From positions 1 through 16,619 of the forward strand of contig WJKR01000015.1 of NCBI GenBank assembly GCA_014729015.1: 16,619 nt of DNA, written 5' to 3'. The translations under genes and the position numbers were made by a program. Source of the DNA: Candidatus Woesearchaeota archaeon (lineage in GTDB: Archaea; Nanobdellota; Nanobdellia; Woesearchaeales; WJKR01). Position 1 is the stretch's first letter. Each line of letters starts with the position of its first letter. A model generated the notes under the pieces. It searched no databases. It saw only the letters and a program-made list of their open reading frames with translations, and was not told where the DNA came from. Below, piece by piece: positions 7,175-13,118 of this stretch.

Positions 7175-7333
7175 ATGGAAGACCCCTTAGAATTCGAAGA
7201 GGACAGGGAAAACCTGGAACAGATACGAGGCGGCGACAAGAAGCCGAAGATGTCGCTCCTCAACCAGAAGAAAGTCTCCAGATGGGAAATGGACGAGCTC
7301 TTCAGCGATGACGACTATCAAGAAGAGTTCTGA
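7175..7333 (+). CDS. Acidic small protein of 52 residues, unknown
   Basis: The complete frame starts MEDPLEFEEDRENLEQ and ends DDDYQEEF followed by TGA at 7331. About a third of the residues are Asp or Glu, with a short basic central patch (GGDKKPKM...NQKKVSR). It is probably largely disordered, with a C-terminal acidic/aromatic motif (WEMDELFSDDD) that looks like a short linear interaction motif. There is no membrane segment and no recognised family. Support is the well-placed TATA box, the ATG and the C-ending codon bias shared with bud32. It could be an adaptor or a regulator of the basic proteins nearby, but that is speculation. Confidence 0.6.
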   Translation: MEDPLEFEEDRENLEQIRGGDKKPKMSLLNQKKVSRWEMDELFSDDDYQEEF

Positions 7334-7356
7334 GCACGCATTCTCTAACCAGTACA

Positions 7357-7365
7357 CATAAATAC
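7357..7365 (+). promoter_or_regulatory. TATA box of the bud32-protease operon
   Basis: CATAAATAC is centred 26 nt before the ATG of bud32 at 7387, consistent with a leaderless operon mRNA. Confidence 0.55.
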
Positions 7366-7386
7366 GTCGCCCTGTTCGTACGCTGC

Positions 7387-7983
7387 ATGCCACGTGAGGA
7401 GATAAGCAGAGGAGCAGAAGCGGTCATCTACCGGGAAGACCACCACGTCACCAAAGCACGACCAAGAAAGACCTATCGCCACCCCCAACTCGACGCCATG
7501 CTGAGGAAGCAACGCACCCGCAAAGAAGCGAAAGTGCTCCAACAACTCAAGAAGCTCAGAATACCCGGCCCGACACTGCTCGACACGGACGACAAACAAG
7601 CCATCATCATGATGAGCGACGTCACCGGAGAAAGGCTCAGGGACGTCCTCGACGACGACACCGGGCTGTGCGAGCACATCGGCCGCCACGTCGCCACCCT
7701 CCACGACCACGACCTCATACACGGAGACCTGACCACGAGCAACATGATACGCCGACCCGACGGCAGCGTCGCGCTCATCGACTTTGGCCTCACCTTCCAC
7801 TCCACGAGAATCGAGGACAAGGCGGTCGACCTGCACCTGTTCAGACAAGCGCTCAAGAGCAAGCACCACGCCGTGGCGGACGAGGCATGGAAGCGGTTCC
7901 TCAAAAGCTACCACTCCAAACAAAAGAAGACCGTCCTGCAACGGCTGCGCGTCGTTGAGAAACGAGGGAGGAACAAAGCATGA
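7387..7983 (+). CDS. bud32: KEOPS complex kinase/ATPase Bud32 (stand-alone)
   Basis: A 198-residue atypical protein kinase, the Bud32 subunit of KEOPS, which with Kae1 makes the universal t6A37 modification of ANN-decoding tRNAs. Diagnostic features are GAEAVIY (9-15) in place of a glycine-rich loop, K23 and the K-YRHPQLD segment (28-36), E47 in the KEA helix, the catalytic loop HGDLTTSN (112-119, D114 and N119) and the metal-binding DFG (132-134). The basic C-terminus (RVVEKRGRNKA) matches the usual Bud32 tail, which contacts tRNA or Kae1. In many archaea Bud32 is fused to or next to Kae1; here Kae1 is absent from the window, and the downstream partner is a membrane protease with ATGA overlap. 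The start is supported by a TATA box 26 nt upstream. Confidence 0.95.
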   Translation: MPREEISRGAEAVIYREDHHVTKARPRKTYRHPQLDAMLRKQRTRKEAKVLQQLKKLRIPGPTLLDTDDKQAIIMMSDVTGERLRDVLDDDTGLCEHIGRHVATLHDHDLIHGDLTTSNMIRRPDGSVALIDFGLTFHSTRIEDKAVDLHLFRQALKSKHHAVADEAWKRFLKSYHSKQKKTVLQRLRVVEKRGRNKA

Positions 7984-9698
7984 GGAAGCGTTGGCCCTTC
8001 ATCATCCTGCTCATAGTCTTCCTGAGCGTCATCCTACTCACCCCCCGCCTCGCAGCACCGAGGAGAGGGCACCTCACCTTGCTGACGGTCGTGACCGGAA
8101 ACGGGACCGCTAGAGGAGGCACGGCAGACGTCTACCTGGACATCAAACCAGGGACGGGCAACGTCTACATCACCACCTTCCCCTTCACGAAACTCGACAC
8201 CCAAATCAGCACGCGCTTCGCGAACGAGATCGCATGCGCGTTCCTCGACGCGCCGTGCGACCAATACGACTTCTTCTATACTATCAAAGCGGACAGCACA
8301 ATCATCGGCGGCCCGAGCGCAGGGGCAGCGCTCACCGCGCTGACCGTCGCCCTGCTCGACGACCACCCCATAGACCAGGGAGTGGCCGTCACCGGCACCA
8401 TCAACACCGGCGGCATCGTCGGCCCGGTCGGCGGCATCGCGGACAAGGCGTGGGCCGCACAGGATGAGGGCTTGCACACGGTCATCGTGCCGCGCTGGGA
8501 AAAGGCCGACAACGCGTCGGTGAACCAGACCAACGCGACGTTGCCCGAGGACATCGCGGTCATCAACGTTACCACGGTCGCCGAGATTCTCACTGTGCTG
8601 ACCGGTCACAATTACGCAAGGGATATCACCAAAGTTCCCGTGCCTCACGAGTACACGCAGCTGATGCGGGCCGTCGCTGACCAGTTGTGCAATCGCAGCC
8701 AGCAGATACTGGCCGCCCTGTCCGGCGTGGAGCAGAACGATTCCTTGCTCAACCAGAGCATGAATTACTTGGCGGACGCCGACCGGGCGGGCGCCGCGGA
8801 GCAGTATTATAGCCAGGCGAGCTATTGCTTCTCCGCGAACTTGCGATTGCGAGAGTTGCAGGTGCAGAACTTTTCCCAAGAACGCTTGGTCTCGTTGCGG
8901 CGCCAGCTCGCGATCACTATCCAGGAGCGGATAGACGCTTTGTCACGGCGGGAGCTGAAGACGTTCAATGACTTGCAGACGAAGGCCATCGTTGACGAGC
9001 GTTTGCGGGGCGCTGCCGATTACGTGCACGAAGAGAATGTGACTGCGCATGACGTCGCGTACGCCGTCGAGCGGTACCGCAGCGCAATTATCTGGAGCAA
9101 TTTCTTCGCTTTGCCTGGCGAACGGCTGATCCTGGATGACGATCACCTGAAGGCGGCGTGCGAGCAGAAGCTGGCCGAGGTCGAGGAGCGGAAGAGCTAT
9201 GTGTCCTTGCTGTTCGGTCCCTTGGTTTCCTTGGACGGGACGGAACTCGAAGGCGCCTATCAGATGCATAGGGAGGGTGACTACGCGTTGTGCTTGTTCA
9301 AGGCGTCGAAGGCGAAGGCGCAGGTCGACGTCATTATTTCGAGCATGGCTGTTGATAAGGAGCAATACCAGTCGTTGATCGCTGAGAAGCTCCGTATTGC
9401 CGAGCAGCTCATCAATCAGGAGTGGGATAGTGGTTGCTTCCCGCTCATGGGATACAGCTATTATGAGTATGCGGGCTCTTTGCAGGAGGATGACCCGTAC
9501 ATCGCGTCGTTGTTCGCGTCGTACGCGTTGGAGTTGAGCGATTTGCGCATGTATTTCTCTCCTGACGATTCGTTCCTAGGTGAGGTCTTCTTATTGGTCC
9601 GCCAACCGTTCTCTTTGGGCTTCCTCGCCGGCGTGCTGGCGGTCCTGCTCGTCTTGGCGTCCCATCCTCAGAAGAAGCGCGCCCGTCGCAGTCCTTGA
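7980..9698 (+). CDS. Membrane-anchored archaeal Lon-like serine protease (Ser-Lys dyad)
   Basis: A 572-residue protein with an N-terminal membrane segment (about 6-22), a Lon-type proteolytic domain, a long helical region, and a C-terminal membrane segment (about 546-561) followed by a basic tail. The catalytic dyad is S113 in GGPSAGAALT and K156 in VGGIADKAWAA, 43 residues apart, the same spacing as in E. coli Lon. There is no AAA+ module, matching the predicted archaeal serine proteases of COG1750. Ten N-X-S/T sequons lie between the membrane segments, so the body is probably outside the cell and glycosylated. The start codon overlaps the bud32 stop (ATGA). Leucine and aspartate codon use changes sharply near 8460, inside the gene. 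Likely role: surface protein processing or quality control; substrate unknown. Confidence 0.88.
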   Translation: MRKRWPFIILLIVFLSVILLTPRLAAPRRGHLTLLTVVTGNGTARGGTADVYLDIKPGTGNVYITTFPFTKLDTQISTRFANEIACAFLDAPCDQYDFFYTIKADSTIIGGPSAGAALTALTVALLDDHPIDQGVAVTGTINTGGIVGPVGGIADKAWAAQDEGLHTVIVPRWEKADNASVNQTNATLPEDIAVINVTTVAEILTVLTGHNYARDITKVPVPHEYTQLMRAVADQLCNRSQQILAALSGVEQNDSLLNQSMNYLADADRAGAAEQYYSQASYCFSANLRLRELQVQNFSQERLVSLRRQLAITIQERIDALSRRELKTFNDLQTKAIVDERLRGAADYVHEENVTAHDVAYAVERYRSAIIWSNFFALPGERLILDDDHLKAACEQKLAEVEERKSYVSLLFGPLVSLDGTELEGAYQMHREGDYALCLFKASKAKAQVDVIISSMAVDKEQYQSLIAEKLRIAEQLINQEWDSGCFPLMGYSYYEYAGSLQEDDPYIASLFASYALELSDLRMYFSPDDSFLGEVFLLVRQPFSLGFLAGVLAVLLVLASHPQKKRARRSP

Positions 9699-10366
9699 TC
9701 GATTTCTTTGCGGTGCCATCCTGCTTTGAGGAGCCGTTCCCGTACTTCCTTGTCGTCGTGTTTCGCGAGCAGGCATTGCTTGATGTAATTGTCGAGCTGT
9801 TTCTTGTTTGGGATATTGTGGTGCTGGATGACTGCTTTGTTGCCGCTGTGGTGATAACCGACGAAAAGGATGACGATGATGATAATGATGAGGATGCCGA
9901 GCTGCGCCTTCACACTGGGCAGATTGTCCTCGCTGGGCATGGTGTCCGGCGTCCCCGCGACGACGTAGGTGCCGTTGCTCGCATTGGCGACGCGGTACGT
10001 GTTCTCTTTGTTGAACGTCTGGCTGAGCGTGGTGGGTTGCGGCTCCCATCCTCGGCCTGTCTGGTGGTACAGGGTGACTGCTGTTGGTGCGATGTGGTGT
10101 TGTTCGCGCCAGGCGTTGTTGACGTCGATGACGAGCGTGAATGCTGCCACCTCTGCTTCTATGGCGAACGCCTGGTACGTCACGTCGGTGAACCCTTTTT
10201 TTGGGGGGTGTTGTTCGTTGATCGTGGCGAGGGCGAGTTTACCTCCTTCTTCCCTGGCGGTGACGCTGAGCGGGGTGATGTAGGAGGTCACGGCCAGGGT
10301 GTTGAGCAGGACGAAGATGATGATGAGGACGAAGATGATTAGCCAGATGGACCCTTTGTTCTTCAT
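9668..10366 (-). CDS. Two-TM membrane protein with GW...EID helical tail
   Basis: A 232-residue protein. Segment 7-27 is a strongly hydrophobic anchor (IWLIIFVLIIIFVLLNTLAV). Residues 35-150 form a beta-rich domain with an N-glycosylation site in NASNGTYVV, resembling the small beta domain placed before membrane anchors in archaeal surface proteins. Residues 156-170 are a second membrane segment. Residues 190-228 are a charged helical tail with KKQLDNYIKQCLLAKHDD followed by RLLKAGWHRKEIDQGL; this two-helix motif recurs at the cytosolic end of many DPANN membrane proteins. The topology puts both ends inside and the beta domain outside. The gene is leaderless by TATA spacing and converges on the protease gene with a 31-bp overlap. 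Function unknown; possibly an adaptor for envelope assembly. Confidence 0.82.
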   Translation of the reverse strand: MKNKGSIWLIIFVLIIIFVLLNTLAVTSYITPLSVTAREEGGKLALATINEQHPPKKGFTDVTYQAFAIEAEVAAFTLVIDVNNAWREQHHIAPTAVTLYHQTGRGWEPQPTTLSQTFNKENTYRVANASNGTYVVAGTPDTMPSEDNLPSVKAQLGILIIIIIVILFVGYHHSGNKAVIQHHNIPNKKQLDNYIKQCLLAKHDDKEVRERLLKAGWHRKEIDQGLRRARFF

Positions 10367-10390
10367 AGGCGTGTTCGCTGTGTCGCGCTT

Positions 10391-10398
10391 TATTTATA
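10391..10398 (-). promoter_or_regulatory. TATA box of the two-TM protein gene
   Basis: Minus strand TATAAATA is centred about 28 nt before the ATG at 10366, with no Shine-Dalgarno between. It indicates a leaderless mRNA. Confidence 0.6.
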
Positions 10399-10414
10399 GT
10401 TTTTGGGAATTAAA

Positions 10415-10459
10415 CCCAGGAAGACTCCAAGAACGAGCTGTTGATGGGGTCTCCCTGGG
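10415..10459. repeat. Strong 14-bp inverted repeat (hairpin)
   Basis: Arms 10415-10428 (CCCAGGAAGACTCC) and 10446-10459 (GGGGTCTCCCTGGG) pair over 14 positions with one mismatch and one G-T wobble, around a 17-nt loop that could add an AAC/GTT pairing. It lies upstream of the minus-strand promoter at 10391-10398 and before the plus-strand promoter at 10521. It could be an operator for a dimeric regulator, a terminator-like element, or a structured RNA segment. No T-run directly follows on either strand, which argues against a simple terminator. Confidence 0.55.
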
Positions 10460-10480
10460 AAAAAGAGGTGAGTGTGCGTC

Positions 10481-10516
10481 CACACCATAGTTATGTATTC
10501 ACTAGCGAATGGTGTG
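10481..10516. repeat. Inverted repeat next to a plus-strand TATA box
   Basis: CACACCAT (10481-10488) and ATGGTGTG (10509-10516) are perfect 8-bp inverted arms separated by 20 nt, with a further ATTC/GAAT pair inside the spacer. The right arm ends five bases before the TATA box at 10521, so a protein bound here would affect promoter access. It may be an operator; an alternative is a DNA cruciform or chance. Confidence 0.4.
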
Positions 10517-10520
10517 TGCA

Positions 10521-10529
10521 TATAAATAA
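10521..10529 (+). promoter_or_regulatory. TATA box facing a gene-less segment
   Basis: TATAAATAA has the consensus quality of the other promoters in the window, but no plus-strand gene follows for about 750 bp. It predicts a transcript starting near 10548 that runs into the GC-rich segment 10570-10770. Confidence 0.5.
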
Positions 10530-10547
10530 TTTTCTATTCTGTATTCA

Positions 10548-10800
10548 TTATGTAATAGTTATTGTTTCTTCCGCAACTGTGCTGCCCTGACGATGATCGA
10601 TCAGCGCTGGCTGCTTTGTCCGGACAGGCCTCACCAGGCGCTTCAGAGAAATCCTTGTTGTGCCGGACCATCATCGACCGTGGCGGTCACCGCTGCCGGG
10701 CACGGAACCATGTAACTTAGAAGTTGATCTGTCTGTTCCTGTGCTCTTGCGCACGATCACTACTACATCTCCACAAGTGGTAAGCGTTTATGAGAAGAAG
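10548..10800 (+). ncRNA. Candidate untranslated RNA (unclassified)
   Basis: This segment has no convincing coding frame on either strand, yet a consensus TATA box stands upstream and its GC content rises well above the flanking AT-rich DNA. Possible stems include 10591-10597 with 10670-10676 (CGATGAT/ATCATCG), 10604-10610 with 10634-10641 (GCGCTGG/CCAGGCGC, one bulge), 10660-10666 with 10696-10703 (GTGCCGG/CCGGGCAC, one bulge) and a GGCGG-TCA-CCGC hairpin near 10684. The first and third stems cross, so they would be alternatives or a pseudoknot. I could not match it to tRNA, 5S rRNA, RNase P RNA, SRP RNA or C/D box RNA. Strand is inferred from the promoter. Confidence 0.3.
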
Positions 10801-10819
10801 AATAAAAAAAGAAAAAAAG
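10801..10819 (-). terminator. T-rich terminator after the basic repeat protein gene
   Basis: Just beyond the stop of the 50-codon gene the minus strand reads two T7 runs separated by a single C. This is a typical archaeal oligo-T termination signal. Confidence 0.6.
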
Positions 10820-10826
10820 CGGCTAC

Positions 10827-10979
10827 TTATCTTTTCCTTCTCCTGGCAACCTTCTTTTTCTTAGCAGCTTTTCTTTTTGCTGGTCGTTTCTTTTTGGCGG
10901 CTTTTCTTTTCGCCGGCCGCTTCCTCGCGGCCTTCCGCTTCACCGGTCTTTTCCTTGCCGCTTTCTTTTTCGTTGCCAT
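10827..10979 (-). CDS. Lys/Arg-rich tandem-repeat protein, histone H1 tail-like (50 residues)
   Basis: The complete frame is 50 codons of almost only Lys, Arg, Ala and Pro with a few Val. It starts MATKKKAARKRPVKRKAARK and consists of about four imperfect units of 10-11 residues (KAARKRPVKR, KAARKRPAKR, KAAKKKRPAKR, KAAKKKKVARRR), ending KR and TAA. The composition and the P-A-K pattern match histone H1 C-terminal tails and bacterial Hc1/AlgP-like nucleic-acid-binding tails, so it very probably binds DNA or RNA nonspecifically. The gene is real by its signals: ATG at 10979, GAGGTG Shine-Dalgarno (10985-10990, minus strand), TATA box at 11035-11047 and oligo-T terminator after the stop. The leader is about 35 nt. 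The opposite strand reads as a hydrophobic shadow. Probably an abundant chromatin or ribosome-associated protein. Confidence 0.8.
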   Translation of the reverse strand: MATKKKAARKRPVKRKAARKRPAKRKAAKKKRPAKRKAAKKKKVARRRKR

Positions 10980-11034
10980 GGAGACACCTCGCAAACATTC
11001 GTTAAAAGCTTCTCACCTTCTCACTGGGGACATG

Positions 11035-11047
11035 TATTTATAAATTT
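11035..11047. promoter_or_regulatory. Symmetric TATA box, possibly bidirectional
   Basis: TATTTATAAATTT reads as a good TATA box on both strands. On the minus strand it is 61 nt before the ATG of the H1-like gene. On the plus strand it is the nearest strong box upstream of the phospholipase D gene, though about 240 nt away. The intervening 11048-11279 holds no convincing gene, only a 27-codon frame (11200-11283) that ends overlapping the next ATG. Confidence 0.5.
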
Positions 11048-11279
11048 TTTGCTTTTAAACACTTTTTTTCGAGAAAATACCTGTCACGCCTCCTCAACGA
11101 ATTCCCTCGCTCTATCGCCGCGGTGAACGCTGTAAAGAATGGACGCCTGCGAACACGTAGCGAACTCCCCTCCAGAAAAGCCCACTTCATCAAGACAGGA
11201 TGAGCACAAAAAACTTTTTTCGAAAACTTTTCAGCAAAACCACCCAAGCGCATATGAAACCGAAAACCGAACACCAACT

Positions 11280-12194
11280 ATGAGAATAGCATACGACGCG
11301 TACAGACTAATACTGAGCATCGTCCTGATCATTAGCCTGCTCGGCTGCGCGCACCAACCAATGTCATCAGGAACGCTAGAGACGCACTTCTGCCACCTCA
11401 CCGATTGCAACGAGGTACTCGTCAACCTGACCGCTGATGCCGCCAGCGCCTCGTGCGCGTTCTACGACATCGACCACCCGCAGCTCATACGCAACCTCGA
11501 ACGAGCGACGCTCATCGTTGACGAGACGACCAACGCGCCGCACGCCCGGCAACGAGAAGGTCCGGGACTCATGCACCACAAGTTCTGCGTCATCAACCAT
11601 ACCGTGCTCGTCACCGGCAGCTTCAACCCCGTCGTCAAGCAGCCGCCCGACTACAACAACCTCATCGTCATCCACGCCGAGCCACTCGCAGCACGCTACG
11701 AGAAATACTTCTCGGCAAGACAAGAAGGCCGCCGCCGATTCATCCACAACGGCAAGACCGTCGAAGCGTACCTTTGCCCGCACGACCCGTGCAGAGAACG
11801 CATCCTCACACTGCTGCGACAAGCGAACCATTCCATCGAGTTCGCATTGTTCACCTTCACCGACGAAGACATCGCAGCGGTGATGCAAGAACGCCACCAC
11901 GCAGGCGTCAACGTCACCGGCGTGATCGAATCATGGCAAGCGAAGCAGTACAACCAATACGGAACGTTGTGGGCGACAGGCGTACCGGTCTTCCTGGAAT
12001 CATCACCGCGGCTACAACACAACAAGGTCATCGTCATCGACCGAGCCATCGTCATCACCGGCAGCTACAACCCCACTCGCGCGGCAGCCACGATTAACGA
12101 CGAAAACATCCTTATCCTCCACGACGAGGCCATAGCACGAGTATACGCAGACCTCGTCACGAGTATTATAAAGGACACCCAAAGCTTTAAATAA
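11280..12194 (+). CDS. Phospholipase D family lipoprotein with one altered HKD motif
   Basis: A 304-residue protein with a lipoprotein-type signal (hydrophobic segment 9-22 ending in the lipobox LLGC, Cys 23), so the mature protein should be tethered outside the membrane. It has two PLD halves. The first motif is H99-x-K101 with N106 where Asp is expected, followed by GSFN (113-116). The second is complete: H247-N-K249 with D254, followed by GSYN (261-264). PLD-superfamily members cleave or transfer phosphodiesters (phospholipid, nucleic acid or teichoic-type substrates). The frame is open upstream to 11139, but the signal peptide fixes the start at 11280. No Shine-Dalgarno is visible; a short upstream frame ends at ATGA on this start, so translation may be coupled. 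Codons are C-ending throughout. Several cysteines (38, 43, 59, 166, 171) could form disulfides. Likely an extracellular nuclease or phospholipase. Confidence 0.85.
   Translation: MRIAYDAYRLILSIVLIISLLGCAHQPMSSGTLETHFCHLTDCNEVLVNLTADAASASCAFYDIDHPQLIRNLERATLIVDETTNAPHARQREGPGLMHHKFCVINHTVLVTGSFNPVVKQPPDYNNLIVIHAEPLAARYEKYFSARQEGRRRFIHNGKTVEAYLCPHDPCRERILTLLRQANHSIEFALFTFTDEDIAAVMQERHHAGVNVTGVIESWQAKQYNQYGTLWATGVPVFLESSPRLQHNKVIVIDRAIVITGSYNPTRAAATINDENILILHDEAIARVYADLVTSIIKDTQSFK
12186..12194 (+). promoter_or_regulatory. TATA box of the 12238 gene, overlapping the PLD stop
   Basis: TTTAAATAA lies on the last codons and stop of the phospholipase D gene, about 48 nt before the next ATG. It leaves a leader of about 20 nt that contains the Shine-Dalgarno AGGTGA (12225-12230). 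Confidence 0.65.
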
Positions 12195-12237
12195 GGCGTG
12201 GCGCTTTCCCCCAACCAGCGCTACAGGTGACGAAAAC

Positions 12238-12705
12238 ATGACCATTATTGGGTTCAATTTTTCTAAATTGCTCGCAGAACAACGAAGGGCGGCCAAAGGT
12301 ACCCTGAAGATTGGTACCAACGTCAAGCTCGACGACGTGCACCAGACGGACCTGTCATTCGACGACGAACGAGGCGCCATCAAGGTAGCCTTCACCTACA
12401 TCGTGACCTACGACCCTGACATCGGCGGCGTAGAACTGAAAGGAGACATCCTCTTCATGCAAGAAAAAAAGGTTATCGGCGCGTTGGTCAAGGACTGGGG
12501 CGCGAAGAAATCCCTGCCGAAAAAACTGTCAAGCGCGCTCGTCAACGCAATCATGCAGAAATGCACGCTGCAAGCCATCATCATGACCCGCGACATCGGC
12601 CTGCCGCCGCCTATGCCTATGCCCAAGCTCAAATCCTCGTCCAAGGTGAAAGTCAAGGAAGACGAGCACAAGCCATCCCCGCCGGTGAAGAAGAAAAAGA
12701 AGTGA
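12238..12705 (+). CDS. Conserved-looking 155-residue protein with lysine-rich tail
   Basis: Starts MTIIGFNFSKLLAEQRRA, with a clear AGGTGA Shine-Dalgarno seven bases upstream. Residues 1-120 look like a compact beta-sheet/helix domain: alternating strands (GTLKIGTNVKLDDV, IKVAFTYIVTYDPDIGGVEL, GDILFMQEKKVIGALV) followed by a helix that ends ALVNAIMQKCTLQAIIM. Residues 122-155 are a low-complexity tail rich in Pro, Met, Ser and Lys ending in six lysines. The pattern recalls a small archaeal family often seen in DPANN genomes, and a SecB-like fold would be compatible, but I cannot name a function. It is convergent with the next gene, with only 2 bp between the two stops, so the two mRNAs must overlap at their 3' ends. 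Confidence 0.8.
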   Translation: MTIIGFNFSKLLAEQRRAAKGTLKIGTNVKLDDVHQTDLSFDDERGAIKVAFTYIVTYDPDIGGVELKGDILFMQEKKVIGALVKDWGAKKSLPKKLSSALVNAIMQKCTLQAIIMTRDIGLPPPMPMPKLKSSSKVKVKEDEHKPSPPVKKKKK

Positions 12706-12707
12706 TT

Positions 12708-12998
12708 TCAAGCGTGTTCTCGCAAGAACCGAAGACGCGCCTTGAGGAGCGCCACTGCCTGCTCCTTGCTGGCACGGGACAAGTCCTCGGCAAGCACGGC
12801 ATCACCGACGACCTCGTGTAACCACGCAGAGAAATCATTCTTGTCCTGCATGACGTGATGATAGAACCCCTTATCATCCAGCGAAGCGACGACCAAGAAG
12901 AGCTCTTCAAGGCTCCCCGCCGTCTTCCCATCAGGGAACACGAACTGCACGTCACCATCGACACGCCGCAAATAATGCCGGGCACGCTCCTTATCCAT
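12708..12998 (-). CDS. Small DUF5752-like protein
   Basis: A 96-residue protein (MDKERARHYLRRVDGDVQF...). The order of motifs is FVFPDGKTAGSLEEL (19-33), FYHHVMQDKNDFSAWL (45-60) and VVGDAVLAEDL (63-73). It matches a small family common in DPANN and other archaea, in which an FPDG strand is followed by a His-containing helix and an NDF..WL helix. I associate it with DUF5752; the assignment is from memory of the pattern. No catalytic activity is established. Start signals are good: a GGGGTGA Shine-Dalgarno (13002-13008) and a TATA box at 13036-13043, 42 nt upstream. Its codons are T/G-ending, unlike its convergent neighbour, which fits the strand-wide composition block rather than a different origin. 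Confidence 0.75.
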   Translation of the reverse strand: MDKERARHYLRRVDGDVQFVFPDGKTAGSLEELFLVVASLDDKGFYHHVMQDKNDFSAWLHEVVGDAVLAEDLSRASKEQAVALLKARLRFLREHA

Positions 12999-13035
12999 TG
13001 TTCACCCCTCTACCCGAGGACAAGGACACTCCTCC

Positions 13036-13043
13036 TATTTAAA
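13036..13043 (-). promoter_or_regulatory. TATA box of the DUF5752-like gene
   Basis: Minus strand TTTAAATA is centred about 42 nt before the ATG at 12998. It forms a divergent promoter region with the cdc48 TATA box at 13069-13077. Confidence 0.6.
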
Positions 13044-13068
13044 CCCTTGGTTTGTGTCGACGAAAAGA

Positions 13069-13077
13069 TTTTTAAAG
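13069..13077 (+). promoter_or_regulatory. TATA box of cdc48
   Basis: TTTTTAAAG is centred about 46 nt before the ATG at 13119, giving a leader of about 20 nt. Confidence 0.55.
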
Positions 13078-13118
13078 CTCATCCGCTTCTCACGCAGCCA
13101 AGAAGAAGGCAGGTATGC

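Noticed and set aside
10570..10720. Signal recognition particle RNA on the minus strand
   Set aside because: The reverse complement contains a GAGGCC...CCGGA...AAGCAGCC series resembling SRP helix 8, but the GGAA tetraloop and its closing stem are not formed and no promoter fits well.
10660..11043. Plus-strand frame encoding a hydrophobic, repeat-like protein
   Set aside because: It is the complement of the Lys/Arg/Ala/Pro repeat gene (Lys codons read as Phe, Ala as Gly/Ser/Arg), lacks start signals and covers the minus-strand Shine-Dalgarno region.
11038..11277. Minus-strand frame of 79 codons between the H1-like gene and PLD
   Set aside because: It has no promoter or Shine-Dalgarno, runs across the promoter of the H1-like gene and has no protein-like composition.
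12855..13118. N-terminal extension of the Cdc48 reading frame
   Set aside because: It overlaps the opposite-strand DUF5752-like gene and the divergent promoters, and is unlike any Cdc48 N-terminus; the start at 13119 matches the family.
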